The notes under the pieces: generated by a model
Databases searched by the model: none
What the model was told of the DNA's origin: nothing
The model's input: the letters and a program-made list of their open reading frames with translations, nothing else
Position numbers and translations under genes: made by a program
In this document: piece after piece, positions 10,647 to 23,104 of the stretch
Position numbering within the stretch: position 1 is the first letter of the stretch
Layout: each line of letters starts with the position of its first letter
Source of the DNA: Halicephalobus mephisto
Lineage: Eukaryota > Nematoda > Chromadorea > Rhabditida > Panagrolaimidae
Assembly: GCA_009193035.1 (NCBI GenBank)
Contig: SWDT01000086.1
Location: 186,001-250,000, forward strand
Reading direction: 5' to 3'
DNA: 64,000 nt

Positions 10647-13600
10647 TATTGTTAATGTTTAATGAATAAATATGAACAAATTCTCTTTTAGAGACACTTA
10701 CCTATACGGTAGAGTAGAAAGGAAGGAAGTTGAATTCAAAAGAACCAACGGTGTTTTATCCTCAGTGCCTAACAAAGATAACGTTATTACCTGTTTTGAA
10801 AACGTCAACACCTGCGCAACGAACTTTAATTTATTAGTTCTTATTGTGCACAAAAATCGTCACTTTTGCAATACAGTAAAAAATGTGAATTACAGTAAAC
10901 ATAAAACATAATTTGTACGATTTTTATGAACGTTTAGTATTGGTGACAAGAAATTGCACCACATTTGTTGTAAAAAATCGTAACATGTGACAAAGATGAC
11001 GCTGATTGTCACACGAACAGCACTTTATGTGTAGATTTCTTAACATTGTATACGACAATTAACGAAATTTTGAAAATGTTGAATCGTGTATGTTAATTAT
11101 TTGTGGAAAAAACTATCAAAATCAATTAGTTGTTGTGAAATTGAGTAAAAATTACTAGAGTCAGTTAAGAAATCAATGACGAAAAAATTTATAATATTGG
11201 TAGGTTATGAACAGCATGAGATTAAATTGAAATGACAGTATAGAATTCCGTCAACAAAATCATTTATGCCGAAACTTTCAGTTCTATGATTGCCATTGGA
11301 TTTCAACCTTAATTCTGTTATTCTTAATATCGATGAAGTGAAAACATGGAAAACGAAACAAATGTCGATGACGTGAGCATCGATATGGTTCGGTGAAGGA
11401 ATTCTCACGGTAACTTCTGGTGCCGATATTACGTCAGTGCTATTTATATTTTTATAACGTTTATAATGATACTTAGAAATGCCTTTGAATCATTGTATTA
11501 ATACTGGGTCGATTGCTGGGAAATGATTTTCCTCACAAATACATCAGAATATATCAACGTGATCACCGTGGAATAATTTCTTTTATAAAAGCCAAAATTT
11601 TAACCTTTGAGCAAGCTCGATGTTTTTTAGTTCTTACGCAAAATTATACTCTATCGTACCTTTTATATTAATTGTATTGCATTGCTCAAGATTTGGTTTC
11701 TCAAATTTGAAGAAACTGCACAACCGATATGTTGGCTTCTATTTTATTCACACAACAAATAATACTATTTCTTTCGTTCTTTATCAACTATAGTAATATA
11801 ACTATTAATAAACAATATTTTAATTAATAAATGTTGCTTAATCTGCTGTTAACCAGATTCATTTCTACAAGTTGTTATGATAATCACAGGTATTGTTAGT
11901 AACATCTTCACTTCTTCTCATTATTGAATTACGTTGGTTATCAAAACAGTTCTTTGAGCACATAGGACATTACATTGCCTCTAAATTTCAAAGTAACTCT
12001 TGAGCATTTTTCAAGTATATAATTTAATAAGAAACATTCACTAATTGGAGAAGCAAAGCACGAAAAAGGAAAAACATTTCTTATTAGGTTGGTAGCAGAA
12101 AATTAACCTATGTGTATTTCGCGGTGATCGCAATTTCATGGATCCCAAAAATAGCTCGATCTGTATATTATTTACAGAAACAAAAGAATATAAAAGATGC
12201 ACTAATTAAGAAAAATTTATCCACGATACAAAGAAAATATATTATTAAAAATGATGATGAGGACAAATAAATGCTTTTTTTTACTATTATAGAGAAGATG
12301 GTATCATGAAATGCGAATCAGCCATTGACATGAAACTTCTCAACGTCCATAGAATTCCAGTTGTCTTGGACGACGACTTGAATGAGACTCAGAAACCTAG
12401 TAGTTAAGGAAAATTAGCCAAATCTCACACAATCCGTGTGACTGAAAGGTAGAGATTATTGTTGCTTAAATTCTCCTTGTATCCTGTTTTTGTGCCTAAA
12501 TTTTTTAAAGATATTGTACTGTACTTTGTTATTGAATAAAGAAAAAGTATTTCCTAATTAGAACCTGTGTGAAACATTTCAATTTTCATAATAGATGGAT
12601 AATTCATCTTGTGCAACTATTAGCATATGTTGTTCATTTAATAGAATGATGAAACAGATTTATTACTTCATTTTGAAGAGTATTATTCACAGTGTGAATT
12701 ACAGTAAACTGAAAAATACATCTTAATTTGAATTGATCATATGTTTTGTACGCTTTACAAATAAATTATTAAAATTTATTAGAACTTTAAATTGATTATA
12801 ACTCTTTATCGGAAAAGTCCCCAATCAACATCTGGGTTTTGTCATGTGCAATTCGTAGATGAAGTAATTTTCGAACGTAAAATGTGGTCGAAATTCTCAT
12901 CATTCTATCAAAAATTATGTATCTTTCGTTGTTCCATATGACTCTTTTTTCAAAAAGAGTATTCTACAATCTTTCGATTAACTTTACATTCATGAAAATC
13001 CCTTCAAGAGGCAATCATTTTAATTTTTTCTTGTTATGCATAAATTGAGCGAAGAGTTCCGGGTTTGTAAGAAATTGGCTAATTAGAAAAACTCAAATAC
13101 ATAAATAGGTTCTTTTTAGCTTTGCTTTTCATCTTTAGTTGAATAGTGTTCATTGCAAGTTCAAAACTCGCAATCTGCATACACAAAGTTTTCCAAATAT
13201 AGTAGTTTTTCGAGAAACGTTGCCATGGTTGGATCATCTGATGAATAAAAATTAGTAAACAAAATACGTGTTGAATAGCAATTGGTAACGATTCCTAGTT
13301 CTTCTAGATTTGCGACATTATCATATAGGTTGTGTTATAGTTCAATTTTTGGATGTCGAAATACTTTGAATTTAGATATCTTCTGTTTTTGTAACTTGAA
13401 ATCTAAAAACTATTCAGTGAGAATCGGTAGATCTGACGTTTCTAAAATTCTAATGTAAAAGTAACATGATTACCAAAATACTTATAATGCAATTGGCAAC
13501 AGCTAAACTTGGATATTTTTGCCTTCAGACAAACAAATTAAAAAGCAAGTAATTCAGTTTAAACTATGAAAGTAGTTTCTCAGAAGTCTACGAAGACAGA

Positions 13601-14155
13601 TTTTATAAGTGAAATGTTGAAGTAAATTATCGAGATTTCTAAACATGATTTCTGTGGATGTTTCTTAAAAATTGATTTCATTTTATTACGAGAATGTACA
13701 TTCAGAAAACTGTTCAAAGTTAAAATGATCAAATCGGAGTTTTGGTCAACACTTTATACAAAAACTCATAATCCTTTAGTTTCCCATGCAGAGTTAAGTT
13801 ACCGAAATTAAAAATTGAAAAATACGAAAGAGTTAGAAGCACCAATCAAGATGATAGTTTTAGTTATTTCCATAGACAATCTCCTCTTTTCGGACTGAAG
13901 ATTATTCCTATAGATGAGATTTTTATTTTCCAGAAAAGTCATACCGTTCCGAAACAAACAACCTGCAAATGATCAATTTGTTTGCAGTAGTTGATCATAA
14001 ACTTGAACAAACTTTTGATCAAACAAATCATCTACAAAAATTTATAGTATCTTATTCGAATTGAACGGATTACACAGTAGAAGTCAAAACCGAAAGTCCT
14101 GTGAAAACAATTTTATTTATTATTTTCCATATTGACAAAAATACATTTATTGCAA
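10647..14155. other. 3.5-kb intergenic gap inside the receptor array
   Basis: This is the widest gene-free gap of the minus-strand array. Short open frames (for example 10672-10911 plus) resemble nothing I know and lack splice or codon support. 13470-14150 shares weak order and words with 16690-17370 and 20890-21590, the 3' flanks of CR7 and CR8, so it is ancestral duplication-unit sequence. A lost receptor copy could once have filled the gap, but I see no exon remnants. Confidence 0.45.
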
Positions 14156-15290
14156 TTATTTTACTCTTCTTATAAATATGGTCGAAACAGGATGATGGGT
14201 CATGGAGGAAACCATTGTAACGTTCTTGTTTAGAACAATGTTAACTGTTAACTGCCTGACCTTTTCGTTAAAGATAAAGATGATGATAGCGTGGGTAAAG
14301 GTAACGATTACCATCATCCACAAAATCATCATGTTCGTCCATGGTTCTAGGAATGTCGGGAAATCTACTGTAGGAAAGTAAAGAAAAGCTATGTTCTCCA
14401 CAATCAAGATTCCGCAAAGAAGAATACTTTGGACCAGAATCTGATATTCCGTTTTACTTGTTGCCTTTCCAGTAGATTTCAAACCATATTTTAACCTCCC
14501 CCAAATTTTAAATTTAGCTTCGATGAACATGGCGAAATAAGCTACTAAAATGGCATACGGCATGTGACTGTTATACCAGTGAATCATCTGAAAACTATAT
14601 TTGTCAAAGGAATAAAGTGGATACTAACGTCGTCGAGTGTGATGATAAAATGAGGAGTATTGGGGCGACATGCGAAATAGAAGATGAAATCTGAAATATA
14701 CTTTAATTGAGGGAAATTAAATAGAAATTACTTTCGACAGTATCGAAATCGGTGTAGCAACCAATTGTGGAACATATCGCGCCATAGACGGCGAAACAAC
14801 TCCAGATAACGCCGATGATTATTGAGAGTCTCTGGGGTCTGAAAACGGCTTCGTTGATAGCAGGCAAGAAGAGGATGAAGATTCTGTTGATAGTGAGTAA
14901 GGTAGTGAAGACATTCAGTGCTCTGTAAGCAACTCGGTCGAAATTAGAGAAGACGACTATTAAGGTTTCTGGAAATATCTAGAATTGGGTAATTAATTGG
15001 CTTTTTGACTTTCAAGAAATTACAGATTTATTAGCATAGAGCGACGGAATGGCGAGGGCTATGTGAGGTACCAGAGCTACGAAATCACATATCAGTAACT
15101 GCCAGACGATGATGAAAAACGAAAAATTCTTTCGATGTAATTTTCCCTAAAAGCCAGAGTTATGTACAAACAATTAACAAGCACTTACTTTGGCTATCAC
15201 TATCAAAACCAGAAGATTTGAAGCAATCGAAAAAATCACTAGAAGAGATAATATAGATGCTCCAATGATTCTGACTGTTGCCAGCGTCAT
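14156..15290 (-). CDS. CR6: serpentine 7TM chemoreceptor, 321 aa
   Basis: Exons: 15290-15189, 15146-15024, 14978-14732, 14690-14629, 14587-14156. Exon 1 has one extra codon (M-T-L-A-T-V-R). TM2 is preceded by a divergent GKLHRKNFSFF where most copies have GRSKLKNFSFF. TM3 ends TINRIFILFLP, TM4 is LSIIIGVIWSCFAVYG, and loop 2 has GCYTDFDTVE. TM7 is ILWMMVIVTFTHAIIIF, with a distinctive tail VRQLTVNIVLNKN. It is a singleton branch of the family here. The class is uncertain, but gene structure and topology are clear. Confidence 0.86.
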
Positions 15291-17379
15291 CTTGAGTTTC
15301 AAATGGGTAAATTTGACTGAATATGTTACAAGAAGACTTACAGAAACCTCATGTTTAAAGGAAGTTAATTTTGTCTGAATAAAGTGGTGATTTTTTGTCT
15401 ATGGCATCTAATGAGACTTATTTTATTTCATAATTCTCAAATATTGCCATTTTCGTGCTGAATTGTAGCTTATTTTGCTTTTATCTTGCATACAACAATA
15501 TATAAAATTCTTAGAAGTTCTTAACGGATGGGTAAATTATTGCTTTAAAAACTACCAAAATCAGTCAGTTGTTGCAACCTTTGAAGAAAACGAAACCAAA
15601 GGTCAGTGATGAGAGAATTTCTAATATTAGTAAGTGGAATATAGAATAAAATGCAATTACAATTACTAATTAAAGCCATTCTTCAAAAGATAATCAATAT
15701 ATAAAATCTCATAATCCTATGCTTATTTGTGATATCCAGACATAATTGGCGATGCTTTTAATATTTATGAAGAGGAAGCGTAAAAAACAAAAAACAGTAT
15801 ATTGTTACTTCCTTGATTGATAAAGTGCAATAGTATTGTTGTTGATGAACAATGCTTTTCAAATATTGTTATATTTCATTTAATCTGTTGTTGATCACAT
15901 GTATTTATAATGATCGTTACCATAACCACAGGGAGTACCAGTAGTATCTTTGTTTCTCCGTATGATCTTATTGTATTTTTATTGATTTTTCAATAATTGA
16001 AAAAAATGACACATTTATCCAATTTAATTTTTGTGGCAACTTGCCAATTACGCAGTGTCACAAGCAAGGTTTATTTTTTCAAGGGCCAAATAAGGAAATA
16101 AAGAACAACTTTAATTTAATATCACACGAAAAATGCTCTAACGACACATCTAGCAAGACTGCGTTTAGTATTGCATACAATCCAAAAAGCTCCAAAAATA
16201 AATTTATTTACTCTCTAATTAAACAAAAATACTATATGGAAGAAATCGTTGGGTGGAAAAGGTGCTTTTAATTATGAAAAGAAAGATATATAAGGAAAAT
16301 AGACGAAATTACAGTAGGATAAATTTTTAGATTCAGTATGGCTGGAACTTCTTTCAATTACCTAGCGATAATGGTGATGCAACATTGTCCATCTATTGCA
16401 ATTGTGAAATTCAACTATAATTTGTATTTTGATGAGATTTCCTCACATTTAGTTCCCGTTAATGCAAAAATTAGAACATTATCAAATTACAGTATGTGAT
16501 TTCGAAATAAATTGTGTGTTACACTAAAATTGGTGATGATTTCTAACTCTTGAAGGAAAACCATTATATCATAAATTAACTTTAATATAATGATCTAAAT
16601 AATTAAGAAATTCCTCATGTTCCGCGTTGTAGAAATGAATCTTTGTCGACTTCAATCTTTATTGATAGATATGGTCGTTTTGAAATCCCAACATAAGAGT
16701 AACATGATCATCAAAATTGTTGTACCACAATAACTCTTAGGTAGATCTTTCAGATATCCGGATCCTCAAATACGTAGGTTAAAGTGTAATTTATTTTTTA
16801 TTACTCTTAGACTATAGAAATAATCACTGAGTGTTAGAAGACAGGTTTTATAAACCTGTTTTTGAAATATAATGTAAAGGCTTGTGAATGAGATTCTTGC
16901 AAAAATATTTTTATATTCACTTCATTTTATTATAAAAATTTACTCAAAAAGTTATCCAAGACTAGTGTCATTAAAACAAAGTAATGATGAACAATTTGTA
17001 CAAAAGGCCCATACATGTTTAGTTTTCTATTCAAATTCCAGTTTCCAAGATCGAAAAGGAAAGGGCATAACCGTCTCGGAAGCACAAATTTAAATGGAAA
17101 TTCGAATTGTCTCCACAGGTATTTTTTTGACATTGAATAATATTGTTGCAGATGAAATTTTTCGTAATTAGAAAATTGATAAAATGTCAGAAACAGTGAA
17201 TGTATCGTCTATTTGCAGTTGCTGATCAAAAGATTAAGCTCAATTAATCTTTTTAGAAGATCAACCGTCTTACTTGAAGTGGCCAGGTCATGGTGTAGCA
17301 GTTAAGAACCACAGTCCTACGAAAAAATCCATGATTATAATTTCTTTTAGTTACATTGGGAAAAATACATTCATTGTGA
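15291..17379. other. intergenic between CR6 and CR7
   Basis: No gene is recognised. 16337-16497 repeats 3924-4084 and sits about 1.05 kb upstream of the CR6 start. 16100-16180 shares a near-identical run with 19310-19380 (both contain AAATGCTCTAACGACACATC). 16690-17370 resembles other receptor 3' flanks. Confidence 0.5.
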
Positions 17380-18479
17380 TTATTTTACACTATTTATAAA
17401 TATGAATTTCTCTTTCTTTTGGATAATGTTCTTTAGTAATTGTTTGACTCGTTCGTTGAAGATGAAGATGATGACGGAGTGGGTACATGTGAGGAGTACC
17501 ATCATCCACAGGGATATCATATTTGTCCATGGTTTCAAAACCTCAGGAAGCTTCAAGTTAGGCAGAAAAGTAAAAGTTGCGTTCTCCAGAAGCAAGATTC
17601 CACAGAGGAGGACACTTTGGAATAGAATCTGATATTCTACTATGACTGGTGAACTTGCAGAAGAAGAGTATCCATACTTTAACCTTCCACAAAGCTTAAA
17701 TTTAGCTTCGAGAAAAATTGCGAAATAAGCCACTAGCATAGGATAAGGAATATAACGGGTGTACAATACAATTGCCTAGAAATCCGACTTGTTAAACATA
17801 TAAATAAAAAACAAACATTTTCTAATTCGATGAGGAAGGCAGGGGTTCCGAGATGGCAATCCGCATAGAAGACAAATTCTAAAACGAAATTTATTTGGAA
17901 AAAAGTTGAAGAGTAAATTACTTTCAACAGCATCGAAAGTGTTGTAACAACCGACTGTAGAACAAAGCACACCGTACAGGAAGAAGATGGCCCAGATGAC
18001 CCCGATGAGTATCCAAAGTCTGGATGCTCGGAAGATGGCATCATTGAGGACAGGGATGAAGAAGATGAAGGTTCTGTTGAGAGTGAGTAAAGTGGTGAAG
18101 ATATTCAAAGCTCTATAACCAACTCGGTCAAAATTGGAGAAGATGATTACCAAAGTCTCTGAGTATACCTAAAACGGGAAATTAATTTTTTTAGTTTAAA
18201 AACACTTGCAGGTCCATTAGCAAAGAGTGAGGGAATGGCGACGAGGATATGAGACACCAGAGCCACGAAATCGCATATCAATAGCTGCCACGTAATGATG
18301 AAGAATGAGAAATTCTTCAGCTTTGACCTTCCCTGAATGCTTTAATTACTTTATGGAAATTAACAATTTCTTACCCTGATCAAAGCCAACAAAACTAGAA
18401 GATTGGATACAATCGAAAAAGCTACTAAAAAGCATAACGTCGATGCTCCAATGAGTCTCACTGTCGTCACCGGTACCAT
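17380..18479 (-). CDS. CR7: serpentine 7TM chemoreceptor with GC-AG intron, 310 aa
   Basis: Exons: 18479-18375, 18332-18210, 18168-17922, 17878-17817, 17775-17380. Exon 1 has 35 codons (M-V-P-V-T-T-V-R). Intron 2 must use a GC donor (GCAAGT after CCT) to keep frame. TM2 has WQLLICDFVALVSHILVAIP, TM3 ends TLNRTFIFFIPVLND, TM4 is LWILIGVIWAIFFLYGVLC, and TM7 is SLWMMVLLTCTHSVIIFIF. The short tail ends IQKKEKFIFINSVK. It is the only minus-strand member of the CR7/CR9/CR10 subgroup; the other two lie on the plus strand beyond the divergent centre. Confidence 0.87.
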
Positions 18480-19934
18480 TTATTTCAAATGGACGAATTT
18501 GGTTGAGCTCATTGTCAATGAGGGTTACAGGCATTCTGCACACAAAAGAAGCTAATTTTATCTGAATAAAGTTGTGGTTTTTTGCCTATGGCATCTAATG
18601 AAGTTCATTCTACCTCATGCTTTTCAAATATTGCCATTTCCGTCCTGGGTTGTGGTTTATGTATTTCTCAGTGAATCTCTTAATCCTACATAAAGTAGTG
18701 TGTAAAATTCCTGGAAACGTATTTGTTTAATGTATGAACGATTGAAGTTAAAAAATGTTAAAAGTAGTCAGTTGCTAGAAAACTTAATGGAAAATTGCTA
18801 AAAAGTAATTCAATTCACATAGGGAAAGGATTTCCAAAATTAATAAAGTGCAGATGAAGATTAAATTTAACTCTAATTTTAAAAAAACTTAAGATGAAAC
18901 ATTGAAATATCACTTTTTAAATTCTTAGCATCCTTTTGTGATTCAGACTTATTTCTTGTTATTAACGTCGATGAAGACGACGTACGGATAACCAAACAAA
19001 TCATATTATCATTTCCATTTTGATAGAATCCAGCAGTGTTATCTTCGGTAATTTTTTTTGCTATATTAAATACAATGCAATTTTCTTTCTGATATAATGT
19101 TTTTATATAACTCATTACAATTATAGAAAATGGCAGGAATATTTACACTTGTTTTCACGATCTCATGATATTCGTCATAAAAATCTGAGTTTTGAGATGA
19201 AATTAGGCATTAAGCTGTTTATGACATAGAAGGTGTCCTTGTGGCAGCTTGCCAATTATGTAATATTACGAGCACAATTTACTCTTACAAGGACTGGATA
19301 AGGAAATAAAGAACAACTTTAATTTAATATCACACGAAAAATGCTCTAACGACACATCTAGCAAGACTATGTATTTTGTGTACCGTATGAATTAACGAGC
19401 TTTAAAAGTAGTCAAATTTACTTGCCTTATATAAAAATATACAGTAAAAGGAATCATTGGGCAGAAAAATTTAAATCGAGAAAAGGAGGATACCAATAGA
19501 ATGAAAGACAAAAGGTTAATAAGATAATTTTTGTACCGATATGTAAGCATCTTTTGTTCGTCATATAGAGACAATGGTGACGCAATATTTTTTCTTCTTG
19601 AAATTGTGAAATTGAATTATAATTCATGTTCTGATGGGATTTTCTCATGCTTAAGTTCTGCAGCTACAGAAAACTACAATCTCACAAAATAGCGGTGTCT
19701 AACATTCAAATAACTTGTGCAAACTTATTCCTGGATTCTCCATATAAAAGTTAACATAATTACCAACATTGTCCTAGAATCTATCAATCCACAATAAGTA
19801 CTGGTCTGTATTGGGATATAAAAGAAACTGAAGTCCTTATAGGTGTCAGATACTACTTTCCTACCGCACTATTGTGTCGTCTAGGACTTATTTCATTTAC
19901 TTGCAATAAATACTAATTTCCCACATCCGCTTCA

Positions 19935-20094
19935 CACAAAAAAGCGTAACTTTTAGTCCAGCAACAAATACAAGTAATCACTATTGCTTTGAAATTTTCG
20001 CCGCAAGTTTCAAACACTCATGAAAATCGTAACAATTGTGGTACAGTATCATATTTGACAATTCTTACGAGGTTAAAAGTTACGCTTTTTTGTG
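19935..20094. mobile_element. MITE-like element with 21-bp perfect inverted ends
   Basis: The ends at 19935-19955 and 20074-20094 are perfect inverted repeats of 21 bases (starting CACAAAAAAGCGTAAC). The 160-bp unit has no coding capacity. A second, more diverged copy lies at about 34704-34856 with the same internal order, which supports a mobile family. No target duplication is obvious. Confidence 0.7.
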
Positions 20095-20317
20095 CGCTAA
20101 CCCTCATTAAAACCTAATACTTATCAAGACTCATGTGGATTATAATTTGTTATATGGAAGTGATCTTGACAATTCATGAATGTGAGTATGTCTGCTTTGG
20201 AAGAAACTGACTAATAAATACTCAGAAATAAACTTTTTAGAATTTGCTCTTTGCTTCTAATTTAGTGATCCTGTAGTAAAATAAGGTAGAGGGTGTTGTT
20301 CTTGGTTGGTCGGAAAA

Positions 20318-20548
20318 CTGTTGGTTCCTACTATTTAGCAATTAAGCTTGTTTATCTTAACATAAGCATAAAACAAAAGAGGAAAGGTCCTCGTTTGACC
20401 GAAGTCAAACTCGGACCCGTCTAAAGCTGAATTTCTCAAAGACTGACTCTCTAACACTTTAGTCTCACTTCACAGGCGTCGGCTGACTGGGCGGAGCTTT
20501 GGGCATCCTGTCTAGGTCGTTCCGGTTTAAGTCCGATCTTTGTGCCTA
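20318..20548 (+). repeat. dispersed repeat, copy 1 (copy 2 at 29704-29925)
   Basis: A GC-richer 230-bp block sharing several long words with 29704-29925 in the same orientation, including CATCTTAACATAAGCAT-like and GACTGACTGGGCGGA-like runs. It has no open frame and no visible inverted ends. It is unclassified and could be a decayed transposon piece. Confidence 0.6.
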
Positions 20549-21593
20549 CCGGTATTTTGTCTAGGCAGTCTGCGGTTTAAGTCCGATCTTTGTGCCTACA
20601 ATCCTGGTGTTAAATTTATTTTTTGTTATTCACACCCTTCAAGTTCTCCAAATATAACACTTTTTCAAGAAACGTTCCCACGATTTGATCATTTTACAAG
20701 TGCAAATTTGCAAACAAAATATGTATTGCACGTGAAGTTATGGTGATTTTCGGATTCTTTCAAAGCAGGAACATTACGCCACAAATTTACTTTATTGTGA
20801 TGATCTAAATACTTGCAACATTCTTCATGCTTTGATTAAATAGGTACAAAAAGTAAATTATTATAAATATTAATAAATTTGGTTCTTCTAAAATCCTAAT
20901 GGAAGAGTAAAATTGTGTAAATAACCTTATAAGAATAATAAGAAATTATATCATCTACAACAGCTCTGAGTGAAGATCTGCATGTGGAAGAAAAATTTCT
21001 CCTAATGCTTATAATTTGTGGGGAAATTTTTAAAAAGAGCTAGAGAGTAGACTGTAAAACTAATGTAGGAGACAATTATTTGAGATTTTTGACTGAGATC
21101 CCAACAAAGATTCTTTTATCATCCTTTTCGTTTTACAATTAACATAATTACGAAGTGTAGGCCATTAAAACAAAATTTAGTTCAAAAATATAAAAAGAAC
21201 CCTCGAATTTGTTATTAATTTTAAGTGCAAATTCAAGTTCCAAGATCTAAACTTAAAGGATCCAGGAAATTTAAAAGCCATAGTTACGACGTAAGTTTTT
21301 CACTCTCTTCATACAGAGCTGGGTTTCTCGCTATCGACGCCTACAACTGCATGAAGAGTTTTCATAAATTAGAAGATTGATAATGTTTCGAGATCGGCAA
21401 ATCATACCTATTCCACTTATTTGCAGTACTTGATAATACACTCGAGCATTGTTTGAACCAAAACGATCGATTGAGAGAGTAAGTTGCGTCTTATTCTGAT
21501 TGATGGGGTTAGTTTGTAGAAAGTGAAGTCAAAAGCGTTGTCAAAATGATTAAATTATTTATTTTTTCATATTAGGGGCAACATCAGTTATAG

Positions 21594-22726
21594 TTATTTT
21601 CCCCTCTTTACAAATATTGTTGTAACAGGTTTCTGAGTTACGCTGGAAATCTTTGAAATTTTCTTGTTTTGAATAATGCTCTGCAGTATCTCTCTGACAT
21701 TCTTATTGAAAGCAAAGATAACAACTGAATGGACACAAGTGACAAGGACCATCAACCACAAAATCATCATGTTGGTCCATGGCTTTAACCCTTCAGGAAA
21801 AGGTATATTAGGAATGTTGGCAAAAGCCGCATTCTCCAGCAAAAAGACTCCACATAAGATGACACTTTGGATAATAATGTGATACTCTGTCTTCGTTGTT
21901 GAACTTGCAGCAGGAGATAATCCGTACTTCAACCTTCCCAAGAGTTTGAATCTCGCTTCGATGAATATCGCAAAATAAGCTGCTAAGAAGGCATAAGGGA
22001 TATAAATATTGTAATATTCAATGACCTGAAATTAAACATGTTGAATGAATAAGAAAGCCAAAAACCTTTTCTAATGTGATAAGAACAGCAGGAGCATCTG
22101 GGTAGCATAAATGACGAAAGATAAACCCTGAAATATAATTTCATTGGAAAACAATTGGACAAAAGTTACTCTCAACAGCGTCGAAGGTGTTGTAGCAACC
22201 GCTCGTGATACAGAATACACCATAGATTGAGAAGAAGGTCCAGATGATCGCGATGATTATCCAGAGTCTGACCGGTCTGAAAATGGATTCATTGATGGTA
22301 GGCAGGAAAACAATGAAGATTCTGTTAACTGTGAGCAAGGTGGTAAAAATATGCAAAGCTCTATAAGAGACTCGGTCAAAAGTAGAGAAAATAATCGTCA
22401 CGATTTCTGGATATATCTGGAATTAAAGGTTAATTAATTTCTTTAACCTTAAAGAATTTACAGGTTGATTAGCATATAATGTAGGAATAGCGACGAGAAC
22501 CAAAGTTATCAGAGCCATGAAGTCACATATAAGTAACTGCCAAGTGATCACGAAGAACGAAAAATTCTTCAACTGTTGTCTTCCCTTAAAGTTTTAACTA
22601 CATGTAAAAACGTGAATAATTTCTTACCTTGATCAAAGCTATTAAAACTAGAAGATTTGAAGTGATCGAAAAAATCACTAGTAGAGAAAATATAGATGTG
22701 CCAATGTATCTGACTGTTGTGATCAT
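21594..22726 (-). CDS. CR8: serpentine 7TM chemoreceptor, 320 aa
   Basis: Exons: 22726-22628, 22584-22462, 22416-22170, 22127-22066, 22025-21594. This is the last minus-strand copy before the divergent centre. Start M-I-T-T-V-R. TM2 has WQLLICDFMALITLVLVAIP after an unusual GRQQLKNFSFF. TM3 ends TVNRIFIVFLPTINESIF, TM4 is LWIIIAIIWTFFSIYGVFC, and TM7 is ILWLMVLVTCVHSVVIFAF. It is near-identical to CR5 across exons 2, 3 and much of 5, despite about 11 kb of separation with two other receptors between, which suggests conversion or block duplication. Membrane chemoreceptor; ligand unknown. Confidence 0.87.
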
Positions 22727-23104
22727 TTTTACAAATAAAAAAATAGAAAAGAACTAAATTCAACTCGAAAGAAACAGAAATTCTATGCTTTTGGCACTCA
22801 ATATCGATAATTTTATTACCTGTTTTTAAAGCAATGACACTCCCATAGAATGTTGTAGTTTATTTTGTTATTACTGAATTTTTTTGATGGTGCACACAAC
22901 AGTGCATTAAATTTATCGAATTGTTTTATTTTGCATCAAGAGAACTAGAAGAAAAGCTTTTCAAAATCAGTCAATTTTAGTAAATGTGATGAAAGCCATT
23001 GAAATAGATTCTAAAGTCAATAACAAAAGAACATTTAAAAATTAGTAAATCAGATATAAACAAAGTTAGGTCAAAATTCCTGCTTTAAAAAATATTTGGA
23101 ATTA

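Larger units (their letters stand above)
18480..21593. other. 3.1-kb intergenic between CR7 and CR8
   Basis: No gene is recognised. It contains a small TIR element (19935-20094), a dispersed block (20318-20548) repeated at 29704-29925, and just after it a 50-base tandem duplication (CGGTTTAAGTCCGATC at about 20521 and 20571). 20890-21590 resembles the 3' flanks of CR6 and CR7. Confidence 0.5.

Noticed and set aside
10672..10911. 79-codon plus frame
   Set aside because: Lies in receptor 5' flank spacer on the opposite strand; no domain, no homologue in the other flanks.
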